From: Ipomoea triloba
Taxonomy: Eukaryota > Streptophyta > Magnoliopsida > Solanales > Convolvulaceae
Direction: 5' to 3'
DNA: 64,000 nt
Assembly: GCF_003576645.1 (NCBI RefSeq)
Contig: NC_044917.1
Location: 5,808,945-5,872,944 of the forward strand
Part shown: positions 46,840-61,300 of the stretch, piece after piece
How the letters are laid out: the number at the start of each line of letters is the position of its first letter
Position numbering within the stretch: the first letter of the stretch is position 1
Position numbers and translations under genes: made by a program
The notes under the pieces: generated by a model
What the model was told of the DNA's origin: nothing
Database searches by the model: none
The model's input: the letters and a program-made list of their open reading frames with translations, nothing else

Positions 46840-49800
46840 GGACCGATTAATTTTGATGGACTCCAAACAATACGTGGACCATAGACTTTTTTGCACATGC
46901 GAAATGACTAACAAAAAAATTAGGATTTAACGGTCCTTTTGGGGACTAATAATGCAAATTTTAAGGAGTAAGTGAGCGTCAGTTGCGGGGGATAAGAGTG
47001 GGGGAGGGTTGGGAGCAGAAGGATCAGGTGTGGGAGGGTGGAAGGTGAAGCGGATAGGGTCGCAGGTGGGTGGGGTCCACAGTCAAAAAAACAAAGAAGA
47101 AAAGCACATGTGATCACATGAATTTCTTGAACCTACCACCACCCATGTGCAACCCTCGTCCTACTGCACCCATGATCAAAGGAGCAACGTGTCCCTTTTC
47201 CCTCTTGGGCCCCACCTCCCCTTGAGCCCCGCACCCCCCATTTTCTTTTCTTAAATCTTTATCGCTAATTTACGTTAAATATCCTCAAAATTCACATACT
47301 AATACGGAGTAATCAACAAATATATTTATGGGATTATTGTATTTTTTTTACCTTTATTCATTATATAATTCTTACGTAATTATTTTTTATAGAGTGTGAC
47401 ACAAGTGTCATACCAATACAAAATTGTATAATATTGATAAATATTTCAAAGAAACACAATACACCCATTTAAAGCCAGGCACTAAAAAGCTTGTATGACT
47501 CTTTACTATTTGTGCACCAAAGCTGATTAAGATGGAATAAAAGAACTGGTGTACTTTTAACCATGTAAAGAGAGAATGTGCATGATAGAGATTTTATTTT
47601 AATATAATTAAATTTTAAAATTTTCATTCTCCTCTTTATTTCATAAATGTTTGAAAATTTACTAACAGAAAACTGTTTTCTGTTTTCTGTTTTTCAATTT
47701 TTCAGTTTTTTTCTGTTTAGAAAACTTGTTTACTAACACTTATTTTTTCAAATTTATTTTTTCAAATTAACGTTATCAAATTAACAATAAGTTTAATTTC
47801 GAGTTATTTTTAGACCTTATATTTAAAATATTTTAAAATATATTTGATTTAAATAGAATAAATATATATTTTACTTCGAAGTCCAATATATGTAAAAAAA
47901 AAAAAAAATTACATTTGATATCCAGAGTTCCGAACCAAATTTATATATGTATATAACATAAATAAAAATATATTTGAACCAATAACCTATTAAGTTCACA
48001 AAAAATTTAGTTTAGATAATATTAATATTTTTTGAGCTAATATTTAAAATATGTTTGGATATATTCATTTGAATGACATGTATGTAATATATAATTTTTA
48101 TTTTGAATTCTAATACAGTAATATATGTGTGAAATTTCGATATATGATATCTGGACCAAAACCAATAATCAATTGAGTTCAAACAAAATATAAAGCGTGG
48201 TATAGATTTCAATTTTTAATTTAGATAATGTGAATGATGTAAATAAATAATAAATGTAATCATAGTAATGAATAAATATGTAAGTAGATAATGGTAAGAA
48301 TGTGGTTATAATGACATATAGTCTAATAGATGATAGTTGATTCTGTTTTTCATTTAGAAAACAGTTTTTTATAGTGTTTCAGTTTTCTAGAAAACTGAAA
48401 AATTATTTCCTGTTTTCAAAATGGAAAACTGTGTTAGTAAACATGTTTTCTATTTTCTGTTTTCCAGTTTTCAAAATTTCCAGAAAATTAGAGAAAATTT
48501 GCAGTTAGTAAACGCACCCCAGGTTTCTCTTGATGGAGGAAAGTTCGACCTCCCTCACTTTTGCTCATGTTCTGGTGTTAGATAAACGACGATAATTATT
48601 TGTTAATATCAGAGTATTTGAAATTAATTTCAACATATAAATATAGTTAATGTTGTTTGTAATAACATATTTTATAATATTATATATAATTATAAATAGT
48701 TTTTTGACCTCGAATAGAGTTTATGAAAAAAAAAAAAAAGCATTTACGTAGGTGTTTCCAGGAAGGAGACAGGAGGCGGCGGTGAATTGTGGTATTGTAT
48801 GTGATTTATAAGATTAGGTTATGTAGGGGAATTGGGACTCCATGTGATCAGAGCTACCAAATCTTGTTGTTGCTGCCACACACTACAACCTTGTCAATCA
48901 TATCTCTATTTTATTCGCCCACTAATTCATTTTTAGTACATACATTGGAAGTAGCAAACTTCTTGGATCAATTGCCATCTCACTCCAACATGCTATATTA
49001 TTAGCCTAACCTCCTTTTTCTTTAGTTTATCCACTTTCTTTTTATTTTTAATTATATAACAAGCTTTCCCACAAAACTACATTTCAAAAGTCCATTAAAA
49101 TTTGTCAAGAACAACCCCAATCGTATAATTTATGAAATATAACTAAAATATAGTATTCAAACAGATGATTTGATTGTCGATAACCTTATATAGTCTAGTG
49201 ACACAAAGTGATTCGGAACTTTAGTGGGACAGTATTTGCTCTTTTTTCTGAATAATACTAACTATATTACAATGCAATATCTGTTTATAACTACTTTCTC
49301 AACCTATTGAAACACAAAGAGTCGGACAATATTGACTCTTTGTGCTTCAATAGGTTAAGAAAGATTTGATTGTTCGAATGTTACAATATTTGATTGGATT
49401 AGTGTGACTTTATTACAATATTTATGATTGTATTTTTCTTATTCCTTAATATTAAAAATAGTGTATACGAATAGAGTATAGTTTTTAGTTTTACGAAATT
49501 ATTCTTTTCGATTTATGATTGTTAATTAAATAATATTTAGTGTGTACAAGACATACAAGTTGTTCAAAGTTGTTTTAGTGTTACCGCTAAATCCAAAACG
49601 CAAATCTAGGAAAATCTGTCACAATTAAGCACTGTTGGTTGATTAATTAATATAATTAACAATAATAATGCAAATTTATCCACCAAAAAAATAAATACAA
49701 AATGGTGGGAAGTCAAAGACAAAATGCCAACCCATGTTTATTGGCGTCTTGTTTAGAATATGAGAATGACCTTTCCCTGGTTATGAATTTCCCAATTGTA

Positions 49801-52390
49801 CGTCCATCAATTTCTAATTTTCTAAAACGATTGTCAAGCCCCGTCTCCTGTATATTAATTCATTCTCTAATTGGGAAACAATTATTTATTTATTTATTTA
49901 TTTTTATTTGTGACAAAACTTTTGGCTAAGATTGAATCGAACGTCAATTCAACACGTCATACATTTTTTTTTTCCAATGGACTGAGAATCCAAATGCCAT
50001 ATCATCAAAGGTTTGACAGCTTTGTTAAGGTTGATGAATGGGGGGTATGGGATGATTAAGGTGGGCAAGTGGAATTAAAATTAAAAGGCAAACTCAAGCT
50101 ATCTCATTGGCAAATGTTTAGATTTTTATGTTGTGCTAAAAAAAAATAATAATAATAATAGAAGATGCAGTACATTAATAAAAAAAGTTAAGCTTTTTAA
50201 CTTCTCAATTAAAATAAATAAATAATACGGAGTATATTACAATCCCTGCATGCAAGTGGAGGCACACCGCACATACATGATACAACGCACAAAGGTGCAT
50301 GCCTTTCACGTACTAGTTAATTATGTGCTTCAAAGTGGTCACTAACGAACAATCACTCTCTTTTAGTGTTTTTTTTTTTTACTCAATTACTAGGATTACT
50401 CTAATAAGTAAGTCGCTAGTCTAACTATAAAATATTGTCATAAAAAGTAGATTGTAAAACATGTAATAATTTACAAGTGATTTAAAATGTTTGTATATGT
50501 GATGCCTACATCAAGGTAATTATTTCATTTTTTTTATTAGTAAAAATGAAAGGTGAGTAAAAACATAACGATTAAGTGAGTCTGGGTGGAAAGAAAATAA
50601 AAAATGGGGACAGGGCAAGTGGGTTTAAAGGCTGGAATTGTGTGGGGTTCAGTGGAGACAAAGCATAGAAAACATTATGGGCACATGGTGGCTCAAAAGG
50701 TTGTAATGTATTGTAATTGAATGATGATGGGTGTGACGAAAGAACACATGCACCGCAATGCCATCAAATTATGTGCCTCTAACCTCTTAGTCTCTAACCC
50801 ACCCACCTTCCAACTTCCTTCCTCCCTCCCGCTCTTCACTCTTCAACTTCATTTTGCCGCCCTCCCAGCTCCCAATACAAAAGCTGTATCGTAATAGGTA
50901 AAAAGGCCAAAAGTCCTCGAGAACGAAGGTAATAAATGATCTTCTATATATTTATAGGGGAAAGGATGGGAACATTACATATCGGGCATTCGCATGTCCG
51001 CCACGTGACCTACATGCACTGGTATAGTCGACGGCCTTATAAATTAATGCACGTGGGTCTTGATTCTAACAATCCCATCTTCTAGAATAGTAAGTGCTCA
51101 TAGTCGAAATACTTGGTCCTAACCTCATAGCCTCGAGGTCAGGACCGATCTGTCATTCAAATGATGAACTCCTAACAATCTCGTAGGCTATGTCGGAAAT
51201 CTTATCAGGTTAGATACGATCGGAAATTGTTCCTCGAGTCCCCCAGAGTATGGACCGAGCACTTATATAGCTGGTCATCCAAGGTATATTGTTATTGTAA
51301 TTATTTTTATTAATAATATTATTATTATTATCACACAAAAACATTTTATATTTATATCACTTATTCGCTTTTAATTCCCAGTAATTCTATAACTGTCTAC
51401 CAGCCAATATAATTTGAATTCTTACTTTATTCTTTATTCATGACATTAAAATACTTTTCCCCTCCAAATTCTTCCTTCCGACCAAAGGTCTTGTTAATGT
51501 TCAATGCAGTTCCATGAAATTATGAATCCCACGTTTACTAGTCCTACTAAGGGGAGCTTAATCAGTTGGCGGTCCTATTTCTGATACATGATTTATCCTT
51601 AATCCTAAGTATTTATCATTATGTTGTAATATGTACCTAGTAGTAAGGTGCATCATGACTTGAGAGTCATAACTTCAAGTCATTAAATGCATTAAAAATC
51701 CCTAAACACTTGCATGTTAACGATTTAATTTGTAGTTCAATTAAAACTTGTTTGATTCATTTTAAATAAGATTCTGCATTTGAATATTAACAAATATAGA
51801 GTATTAAATTACACTAACTGTATCTTAAATATGATCCAACAATAGCTCAATTTTAAATTAGTTGAAACTTATCGAACTCTAGCTTAAAAATAAATTAATT
51901 AATAATTATATAGTCATGTTTCAGAGGGGTAAACTCGTTTGATATTTGGCACATGTTGTCAATTAATATGATCTGAGTACCCATTCTGATGGAAATAACA
52001 AGGCTAGGGATAAAGAAAAAAGCGTCAAGAAAGCAAGAGGCACTCCACCATTTTAGCAAACTAAAACATGCATGCATCAATAATATGAATATCACTAGTC
52101 ATTATATTCTAAATGAAGATATGACCCTTCCTCACTACCAACCTTTCCCAGTTTCCCATAATCTTTGCAGCTGTAAATTTGTGCCTCAATCAATTGTGAT
52201 TAGTTCTTTCTTTCTCAGCTTCAGCATAATGGAGGTCATTCAATCCACTCATCTAATTTCATAATTACACTAGTTAATTATCATTATATTCATCCATCTT
52301 GCTGCATGCCTTCCTAATATAATTATACAACCTAGGCTGTTAATTTGTAGGAGGGTGAGCTGCGTCGACATAATCAAACACTTACACTAG
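46840..52390. other. Gene-poor region
   Basis: No protein gene is recognised. A possible element at 47650-48512 starts TTTACTAACAGAAAACTG and ends CAGTTAGTAAACGCACC, suggesting inverted ends. An inverted pair GACTCTTTGTGCTTCAATAGG and CCTATTGAAACACAAAGAGTC lies at about 49303-49365. 50930-51270 is a moderately GC-rich stretch that may be retrotransposon-derived but was not identified. Confidence 0.45.
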
Positions 52391-52395
52391 ACTAA

Positions 52396-52696
52396 GGGTG
52401 CGTTTGGTTCGCACATGGGAATCGGAATCGGAATGGGTATCAAATACTTGGTAATGGTAATGGGTTTTGGTGAAAGTATTTAACATGTTTGGTAAGTGGG
52501 TGGAATGGGAATGATTATTAATAGTTGAGGAAAAAAGGAGGAAGGGAGATGAAACCCTTATTTAATAAGGGTATGGGTTTTGTCATTAATGGGGTATTCC
52601 AAACCCATAGTAGCATTCACAAAACCTATCAACCAAACACAAACAATCACTTTCATACCCATTTCTTATGCCTAAACCCACCAATCAAACACACCC
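52396..52696. mobile_element. MITE with TAA target duplication (PIF/Harbinger-like)
   Basis: The 301-bp element has ends GGGTGCGTTTGGTT and AATCAAACACACCC (imperfect inverted repeats), flanked by taa at 52393-52395 and 52697-52699. A 3-bp TAA/TTA duplication is typical of PIF/Harbinger (Tourist-like) elements. Interior is rich in GGAATGGG / CCCATT motifs. Confidence 0.75.
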
Positions 52697-52699
52697 TAA

Positions 52700-54179
52700 A
52701 TGTTATTGTTAATACTGAATTTGTAATTTTATTATATTTGTTTAATAGTCAACCCAACATTCTCATGATTGATTATATGTTAAACTTGATCCTCTAAACC
52801 ATCATCCAAGAATTAGAAGCAGCGTCCGCATGAGCAGCTCAATTGGTCACAGGGGCGAAGTTTGGGAGAAGAATTAGAAGCAATAAAACAGCAGCAATGC
52901 GTAGGAATTGCGTTACCCGGCCCATATGCCCCCCAAGTGGAAGACTCATATTTATAAGCCCCAACATCCCAAGTGATTTCAAGCAACAAAGTTTTCTTTT
53001 GACGTTTGGGTATTAAGGGTTCAAAGTTGGCCACGAAAGAGCGCAATGAAAGCATATGGGCCTTGGGCTCCACCAGGAAAAAGCTGCTCAAACTTCATTA
53101 CGTACTCTCAGGCTCACTAAATTTATAGAAGGCTTAATTAGACCACAACTCAAGCCAGGTTTATGGCAAAAGCCACAACGTCCTTGCTGACCAGGTACCT
53201 TATGTAGCATGCCAACTCATTTTGCAAGTGAGGATAATTGTTGGGTTGAGGACAGTCTAACATGGGAGATACCGGTTAACTAGTGTGATCAGAATGTACT
53301 GTCAAGTGTCATATGACAATATTATTAATTTAATTATATTAAGTTCCAACTAATCTTAAATTGAACTATGGTCTAATCACATAGAAAAAAACTCGTATAA
53401 TTTAATACTTAATATAACTCAAACACAAAACCTTGTTTAAGAATTATTGAACACTCTCCATTTGAGCTGTTAAGTATCTCTCACATGATTACATGCGAAC
53501 TTATAAGTAACAATGTTATAAGACATTCGCTTTGTAAGTATTGGGTTTGCTTTCATGACCAAGTTGGTTTTATACAACTCACCAACGTACGGCAGACATA
53601 GTGGACCGTATTCTTTTGATAAGCCCAATTTTGATGTGTTACAACTTACAAAACCTATTACCGTAAAAATAGGCTTGCTCACCTTTCTACCCATTTTCAC
53701 AGTATGTAGTGATCAATGAAAAGTTTTAGCACACTAACATTCATGACATTATAATAGGGTATAGAGAATTAGGAATTCATTAATAAACAATATTATTAGG
53801 CCATCATGAGGAAACAAAAATCAACGATATTGTTCAATGGGCTTGCCAAATATAAAATTATTATATTTTTTAAATATTTTTTTACTTTTAATGCTGAATT
53901 ATTATTATTAAGTACTTTATTATTATTGATAATAAAAAAGTAGTTAAAACAACAACAATAAATAATAATAATTGTTGAAATTCAATTATTTAAAATTTTA
54001 TATTTATAATTTAAATATAGGTAAATAAATAAAGCAATAAATTTATGTTGTTATTATTCATTTTATAGTGTAATCAACTAATTGTAAATAACTAATTTAT
54101 CAAGCATGTGTCCATAAGCTTTATATTGCCAGTGAATTAAAAGAATTAACACAATCAACTATCAATCAGTTATAAAAGT
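52700..54179. other. Intergenic region
   Basis: No gene recognised. 52825-52920 (CGCATGAGCAGCTCAATTGG, then AAGTTTGGGAGAAGAA) shares strings with 29610-29700, indicating a dispersed repeat of unknown type, possibly tRNA-derived because AGCTCAATTGGTCA is A-box-like. Confidence 0.4.
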
Positions 54180-54290
54180 CAAGCACCTTGTGCTCAATTG
54201 ACATGTAGTGACTCTCCCATATGAGAGGTCATGAGATCGAGCCTCTAAACAGATACTACAATGTAATAGACTCAGTTGTATTAAAAAAAA
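54180..54290 (+). repeat. SINE-like dispersed repeat (plus)
   Basis: Related to the minus-strand copy at 14642-14760. It has TTGTGCTCAATTGACATG (A-box-like) and, about 30 bp later, GGTCATGAGATCGAGCC (B-box-like), then TACTACAATGTAATAG. No flanking duplication was confirmed. Confidence 0.5.
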
Positions 54291-54654
54291 TTAAAAAAGT
54301 TGACTTGAACCAATAACCTAACATGTAGCGACTCTTCTAAGCGGTATTGATTTTATGTGCTTTAACAAGGAAAAAAAAAATTATTGGCTTTCATATTTAG
54401 GGATAAATTTACATAGAGTGTGGCAGATGTTGTAATTCCGTGAAAACTAGAGCCCGAAATTGAACACTATAGTCAATCACTTATAGTCAACGGACTCCAA
54501 ACTAAATTCAGATACAGCTAAATCTTCCCATGGAGATGCGCGAAACTCAGAACAGGGAATGAATATACACACACAAGGTGAGCACTTGTATTAAATTAAT
54601 AATTTTTTAATAACATATTTGTGGTGAATAATTTTGGTTGCATATTTTCTCCAA

Positions 54655-55102
54655 TTTTACTCAATTTAGTCCTAAATGATTTTTTGTGCTCAATTTAGTC
54701 ATCGACTTTGATGGTTTTACCCAATTTAGTCTTTTGTTAAAAATTCTGCTACTTGACACTTAGAAATAGGGTCCTAATGGTAATTTCTCATCCTTCGTCC
54801 CATTTGCTTCTTCCCCTTATTAAAATCCACGCAAAAATGTAAATCTTTATATCCAAATATTTATTTACTCTTTATTTATTTATTTAGAGTTGAAGTTGAT
54901 TTGGTATGAAAATTTGCATTTTTGCGTTGATCTGAATAAGGAATCATCCCAAATGGGATGAATGATGAGAAATTACCATTATGGCCATATTTCTAACAGT
55001 CAACTAACAGAATTTTTAATAAGAGGACTAAATTGTGTAAAACCATTAAATTCGATGACTAAATTAAGCACAAAAAGTCATTTAGGACTAAATTGAGTAA
55101 AA
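54655..55102. mobile_element. Foldback MITE with long inverted ends
   Basis: The left arm begins TTTTACTCAATTTAGTCC and the right arm ends GGACTAAATTGAGTAAAA. Inside both arms TGCTCAATTTAGTCATCGA pairs with TCGATGACTAAATTAAGCA. The arms extend about 85 nt with mismatches, and a second inverted pair lies further in (ATTACCAT). Non-coding. Confidence 0.7.
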
Positions 55103-55667
55103 CCACTATATAGTCGATGACTATATTGGGTATTAACTCCTTTGTTGAAATTAAAATAATTGTTAATATTAAAATTGGACACTCTCATATAAGTCACTAC
55201 TTGTTAATAACTTATGATGTGTCATTATTTCATTAGATATGATTATTAAGTAAATTTTTTTTTATTAATTTAAGATGAAATTAGCTTAGTCAATTTTATG
55301 AGTGATCCATAAAAAAATATAGAGCTTTTTCTTTATTTAATCAATATTATATTAGGTGTGAATATTGTGTAATGATTTCAATAAGAAGAGTAACATTTTT
55401 ATTATTTTAATGTATGTTATTCTATTAGCAAAGTTGAACATTAAACTATTTAAAAGAACCAAACCTTTTAAATTTAGATCACAAATGATTGATACTTTTT
55501 GAAATAAATTATTTAAAAAAATTATGATATCCTAGAATATCATACCGTATGTTTGCTAGAATATACAAAGAATATGATTAGACTAATCACAAAAATGAAA
55601 CTACAGATTTAGAATTTTCTATAGTGAGTTTAAGATTTTTTAGATAAAAAATTCAAATTCTCCAACC

Positions 55668-55708
<41 letters not shown>

Positions 55709-55711
55709 AAT

Positions 55712-56255
55712 NNNNNNNNNNNNNNNNNNNNNNNNNNNNNNNNNNNNNNNNNNNNNNNNNNNNNNNNNNNNNNNNNNNNNNNNNNNNNNNNNNNNNNNNN
55801 NNNNNNNNNNNNNNNNNNNNNNNNNNNNNNNNNNNNNNNNNNNNNNNNNNNNNNNNNNNNNNNNNNNNNNNNNNNNNNNNNNNNNNNNNNNNNNNNNNNN
55901 NNNNNNNNNNNNNNNNNNNNNNNNNNNNNNNNNNNNNNNNNNNNNNNNNNNNNNNNNNNNNNNNNNNNNNNNNNNNNNNNNNNNNNNNNNNNNNNNNNNN
56001 NNNNNNNNNNNNNNNNNNNNNNNNNNNNNNNNNNNNNNNNNNNNNNNNNNNNNNNNNNNNNNNNNNNNNNNNNNNNNNNNNNNNNNNNNNNNNNNNNNNN
56101 NNNNNNNNNNNNNNNNNNNNNNNNNNNNNNNNNNNNNNNNNNNNNNNNNNNNNNNNNNNNNNNNNNNNNNNNNNNNNNNNNNNNNNNNNNNNNNNNNNNN
56201 NNNNNNNNNNNNNNNNNNNNNNNNNNNNNNNNNNNNNNNNNNNNNNNNNNNNNNN
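55712..56255. other. Assembly gap (544 N)
   Basis: A run of N bordered by poly-A tracts on both sides (55670-55706 and 56258-56286). Confidence 0.98.
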
Positions 56256-56257
56256 CC

Positions 56258-56293
<36 letters not shown>

Positions 56294-57060
56294 TAGTAAT
56301 GCTATACTTTCCTTATCAAATTATCTCTTAGAGCAAGTGAGCAACTCACCAATGGATTTTGGTGGATTTTTGAAACAATACTAAAAACATGGTTGATTTT
56401 TTATTGATGAGAGATGAAATATTTTGGAGCTTTTTATTTCTGCAAGTGTAAAATTTGTACGAGGCTTACTGATTGAGAAAGAAAAGCAAAGTACCAGTCT
56501 GACTCTCATGTGCGCACTCGCCCTCTGGTGCGTCTGCTAATTTTTTTTTTCTTTCCTTCTCCCCTATGTCCTAGTGGTACCTAAAAAACTGTGTAAAATT
56601 TTCCACTGATATGAATTCTCTAACATTTACTTGGTATTACTTTAACATGTAATTATACTATATTGAATTTTCAAACAAAATGTAAAATTTAACTCAAATT
56701 TCAAGTTTTAGTTAGATAATTTGAAAAACATCTACCTAAAAGTGACAATTACAAAGAAAAAACAATATTATATGATACAGATAATGTTTATTACTCCGTA
56801 TTTATTTAGTTATGGTATGTTATAGCGAGTTGCAGATTAAAATATTGTGGCCATTACCATCCTATCTATCGTGGTTTGGTTCAAAGAGTACATCTCTTAT
56901 ATATAATGGGTAAGAATATTGAGTACTATATTATATGAATTTTTTAATGATGTCGTAATTATTAGTATGAAAGATATTGTATTGTACATTACCAATACTT
57001 TAATTCCAATCATGTTCCTCCCTCTCGTGTAGTCGTGTGTGTCTCTGTGTTGTGTTTTGG
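56256..57060. other. Spacer before the MEI2-like gene
   Basis: AT-rich; no gene recognised. The distal promoter of the MEI2-like gene should lie here. Confidence 0.5.
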
Positions 57061-57079
57061 TATGCGGGTTTGGTCCCAA

Positions 57080-58330
57080 TTCTCTCTCTCTCTCTCCTAA
57101 CTAGTGTTCCGGCGGGAGAGAAGGAAGTAAAAGAGTAGAAGAAAACAATTCCTGTGCTTTTACGAAACTGTTTTCTGTGCTTTCTATCTATTCGTCCACC
57201 CCTTCTTCTTCTTCTTATTCTTGCTATACTTCCATAACCGAGTCCAAGAGTTTTCTCTCTTTGAGGTACTTTCTCTCTGCACGTGTGCTTTTTAAAGTGG
57301 GTGTTCATATCCTGCTTCAATAAGTTGTAAAGTTGTGATCTTTGCTTGATTTTTGGGTGATTTAGTAAATGCTGGCTGAATGGTAGTGAAATCAAATGTG
57401 CGTATTAATTTGGGTTAATATTTTATCAATTTCATACCTTTTCGTTTCCTTTTGATTTAGGAATTAGGATGGTGTTGACCCATGTTAAAAGTGGGATTTG
57501 TGGGCTGATTTTGTGTTTGTTATTTTCTGATATAGAACAAATTGATTTTTTTTTTCTCGAAATTTTGAGTAGGGATTTAGAAATAAAAATTATGGGTAAA
57601 ATCTTGACTTTATATGCATTATATGTTCTCTTGGCATGATGAACAATTATTAGTATAATAGTTATAACTTATAAGTTGTGAAGTTTGCTATGCTCTTTGG
57701 TTTCTCTCTGTGCCTTGTTCTCAAATTTTCTCCTTTTCAAAAGGGCTGCAAAATTGCCTCTGGTCTGTGACTATTTAGCATGATTCTGTCTAAATTTCAA
57801 ATCTGATCTCCATGATATAGTTCTTCTGTGCACATTGTGAAGAATTTGTAATCCTTAATAACATGCTGAAACCCAGGTTAAACAAAGGTGTTGATACTTA
57901 GGTCATAACTCTTTTAAGTGTATTGCAGGACTAAAATTTACCTGTAACTTATACAGAGTATAATTTTCCCCATACTGTATTGTTATTGGTTAGTTGATGA
58001 TGTTCCCTTCTACGAAGGGCATCCTCTTACTCTTCATAATAGTGTCTTAACTTTGCATCTCTTGACTGAACAAATCTTGATGCCATTCAGCATTTGTATT
58101 CAGTGCTATCATCCTATGTTGAGAGAATTGCTTTTAGTTAGTATACTGGTTGTGCTCAAATTCAAGTTGAAACAGGATCTTGCTTAAATTGCTTAGGGGC
58201 TTGGCTTGACCCTCTTGGAGGCGCAATTCAGTGTGGTGGGAACAGATTTTCTTCTGTTGAATTTGGCATCTCTTCTGAACACTTGTGGTTATCTTACTGT
58301 ACATGTGTGTTATTTTGAAGGCAGTTCCGA
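57080..58330 (+). promoter_or_regulatory. MEI2-like gene 5' leader with probable intron
   Basis: A (CT)n tract at 57081-57098 and further pyrimidine-rich sequence to 57265 look like a plant transcription start region. A donor TTTGAG|GTACT at 57265/57266 and an acceptor AAGGCAG|TTCCGA at 58324/58325, six bases before the ATG, suggest a leader intron of about 1.06 kb. Inferred from splice-site appearance only. Confidence 0.5.
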
Positions 58331-61300
58331 ATGGATGCGCCTTCAAAGATACCTGGTTCAGGTGACTCTCGAGGTATTTGCTTCATGGTCCTTTAACCTA
58401 TTCAAGTCTAAACCCGCGTTTGCGTATTTTCATATTTATTTATTGTTCTATAAAAAACAGGTATAGACAAAGTTCCAGCAGCAAACATTTCTGAGAGGCT
58501 GAGAAATGCGTGGGCCATCCCCCTTGGAACTAATGCATATCATGCCGCAACAGATGTTAGCTTGTTCTCCAGCTCATTGCCTGTTCTTCCACATGAAAAA
58601 TGTCTGTATAGACGTCTTTTCAATTGTTATATCTTCCCTTTCCTTGGCTATATTTCTTATAATTTATTCTTCTAATATGCAGTAATCCCCAATGACTCTG
58701 AGCAATTTGGCCAATCGGTTGATGATAACACACCTACACTAGGTGAATTTAATTTAGAAGAGGAAGGTAAAGGCCCATTTGAAGCGGATGAAACAAGGAT
58801 GGTTGGGAACATTCTTCCTGGGGATGAGGATGAGCTATTAGCCGGCATAATGGATGATTTTGACCTTAGTGGATTGCCTTCTCAACTGGAGGACTTAGAT
58901 GATGATTTCTTTGGCAGTGGAGGGGGATTAGAAATGGAACAAGATCTCCAGGAGAACCTACTTAACGGTTTTGCAAGGTTGAGTATACCTGACGGTATTC
59001 CTGGAGCTAGCATTGCACAATATAGCTTTTCCAATGGTTCTGCAACAGTTGCTGGAGAACACCCGTATGGAGAGCACCCTTCGAGGACACTGTTTGTTCG
59101 GAACATAAATAGTAATGTAGAGGACTCTGAATTGAGATATCTATTTGAGGTACATACATCTATTTCGGCCATGCTTTCTTTTTGTGAATAATTTATTTAC
59201 TTTGATTTTAGTAAATTGTTAAGTAATTTGTGCCTTTTTAATTGAAGCAATATGGCGATATCAGAACATTATATACAGCATGTAAACACAGGGGATTTGT
59301 GATGATATCTTACTATGATATCCGAGCGGCTCGAACTGCAATGCGTGCTCTGCAAAATAAGCCTTTAAGACGGAGAAAACTTGATATTCATTTTTCAATC
59401 CCAAAGGTGTGAGCCAAGTGTGCATGTCTTTTTAACCGATTGGTCCTGTAAACATATGATCGAGCTTCTAAGAATTATCATTTGTTGCTGCATGCAGGAA
59501 AATCCATCAGAGAAAGACATTAACCAAGGAACTCTTGTTGTGTTCAATTTGGATTCTTCAGTATCCAATGAGGACCTTCGACAAATATTTGGGGCTTATG
59601 GTGAAGTCAAGGAGGTGGCACTTTTTTCTTACTCATTCTCTATTATTACTATATTATGCTGATCTTATCTGTCAATAAAGATCGATTTTTTTTTTTTTTT
59701 TTTTCAAATCTGAAACTCAATCAATTCTGGACATTTTTGTTACAAATGCAGATCAGGGAAACACCACATAAACGGCACCATAAATTCATTGAATTCTATG
59801 ATGTTAGAGCTGCTGACGCTGCTCTTAAGGCTTTAAATAGAAGTGATATTGCTGGGAAGCGGATAAAGCTTGAACCTAGCCGGCCTGGTGGAGCCCGTCG
59901 GAAGTATGTACTTATTGCCTTGCTCTTTTAGGCCCTCATGTTTGTTAGGGATGGACATGGGTTGGGAGTGGGTCGCACACAACTTATCCACAACCCTTAT
60001 AATTTCAAAACTCACCCCCGCCTCAGTATGTGTGGGTACCCACTAATTTCTATATTAATAAATGAATTCAACAGATTAATAAAATATAACTAAATGGACA
60101 AATTAAAACTCAAATTCCATAATAAACATAATGCAAATATTCCAATATGATATCCACGAGTCTGATTTGAGTGAATACCCACAGGTTGGATTATAATTCC
60201 CATCCCTAATGTTTGCGCCTGCATTATTACATATTTATTCATTTTGATGATTTGTTACCATCTTTTACTATCTAGAGGACAATAATATGGGCTCATGCTG
60301 GTTAGTTTACTAGCATTTGACATTAATTGAATTCTGATAGATATAATTCTTTATGCAAGCTAATAATGATTGAAAAATATATAAATGGTTCTACTCCCCT
60401 TATTTTTCCTCTTAGCTTGATGCAACAATTGAGTCAAGACATGGAGCTTGATGATGTCCGATCTTTTCGGAATCCAGTTGGTTCACCAGTTGCTAGCTCT
60501 CCTCCAGGTACATTTTAGTGATGACACGTGATATGATATTGTCATCCTTATCACTAGCATGATATATGAGCTGAAATGGTGACAATATCTAACAGGCAGC
60601 TGGCCAAATTTTGGCAGTCCGGTTGAGCCGAGTCAATCACACAACTATAGTAAATCTCCTGGTTTAAGAAATTTCAGCCCCGTAAATAACAGTATGTCTG
60701 GGTTGGCCTCCATTCTTCCGCCTCAGCTCTCAAACCCTGGAAAGATTGCACCGATTGGTAAAGACCCCGGAAGGGTTAGTCATGTCAGCCAGGTTAGTAC
60801 TGATACTCTTTCAGCCCAAGCAGTTGCTTATCAGCATTGTTATTCATTCCCTGAGCAGAAGCTTAGTTCGAGTTCTGGACCTGTCTCATTTGACGACTCT
60901 AAGCCATCTGGAATCGGGACGCTTTCTGGTCCTCAATTTCTTTGGGGAAGCCCGCCTGTTCACTCAGAGCGTAATGACTCTTCTATCTGGTCGACATCAT
61001 CAATGGGGGGTCACCCGTTTGGTTCCAATGCTCAAGGACAAGGCTATCCATATTCCCGTCGGCAGGGCTCACTCCTTGGCTCTCACCATCATGTGGGGTC
61101 CGCGCCTTCTGGAATTCCCTTGGAAAGGCATTTTGGTTTTTTCCCCGAATCACCTGAAACAACATATCTAAGTCCAGCTGCCTTTGGCACTGCAAGCTCT
61201 AGTCGTAATAATGGAAGCCGGGGAATGGGTATAGGTTCCCCTGGGGTTATGAACATGGGAGTTACTCTTGCAGGGACTTTTACTGAAGGTGGTTCTCCTA

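Noticed and set aside
55630..56259. Open frame of 209 codons on the minus strand
   Set aside because: Almost entirely N; only poly-Phe and a few residues are real.
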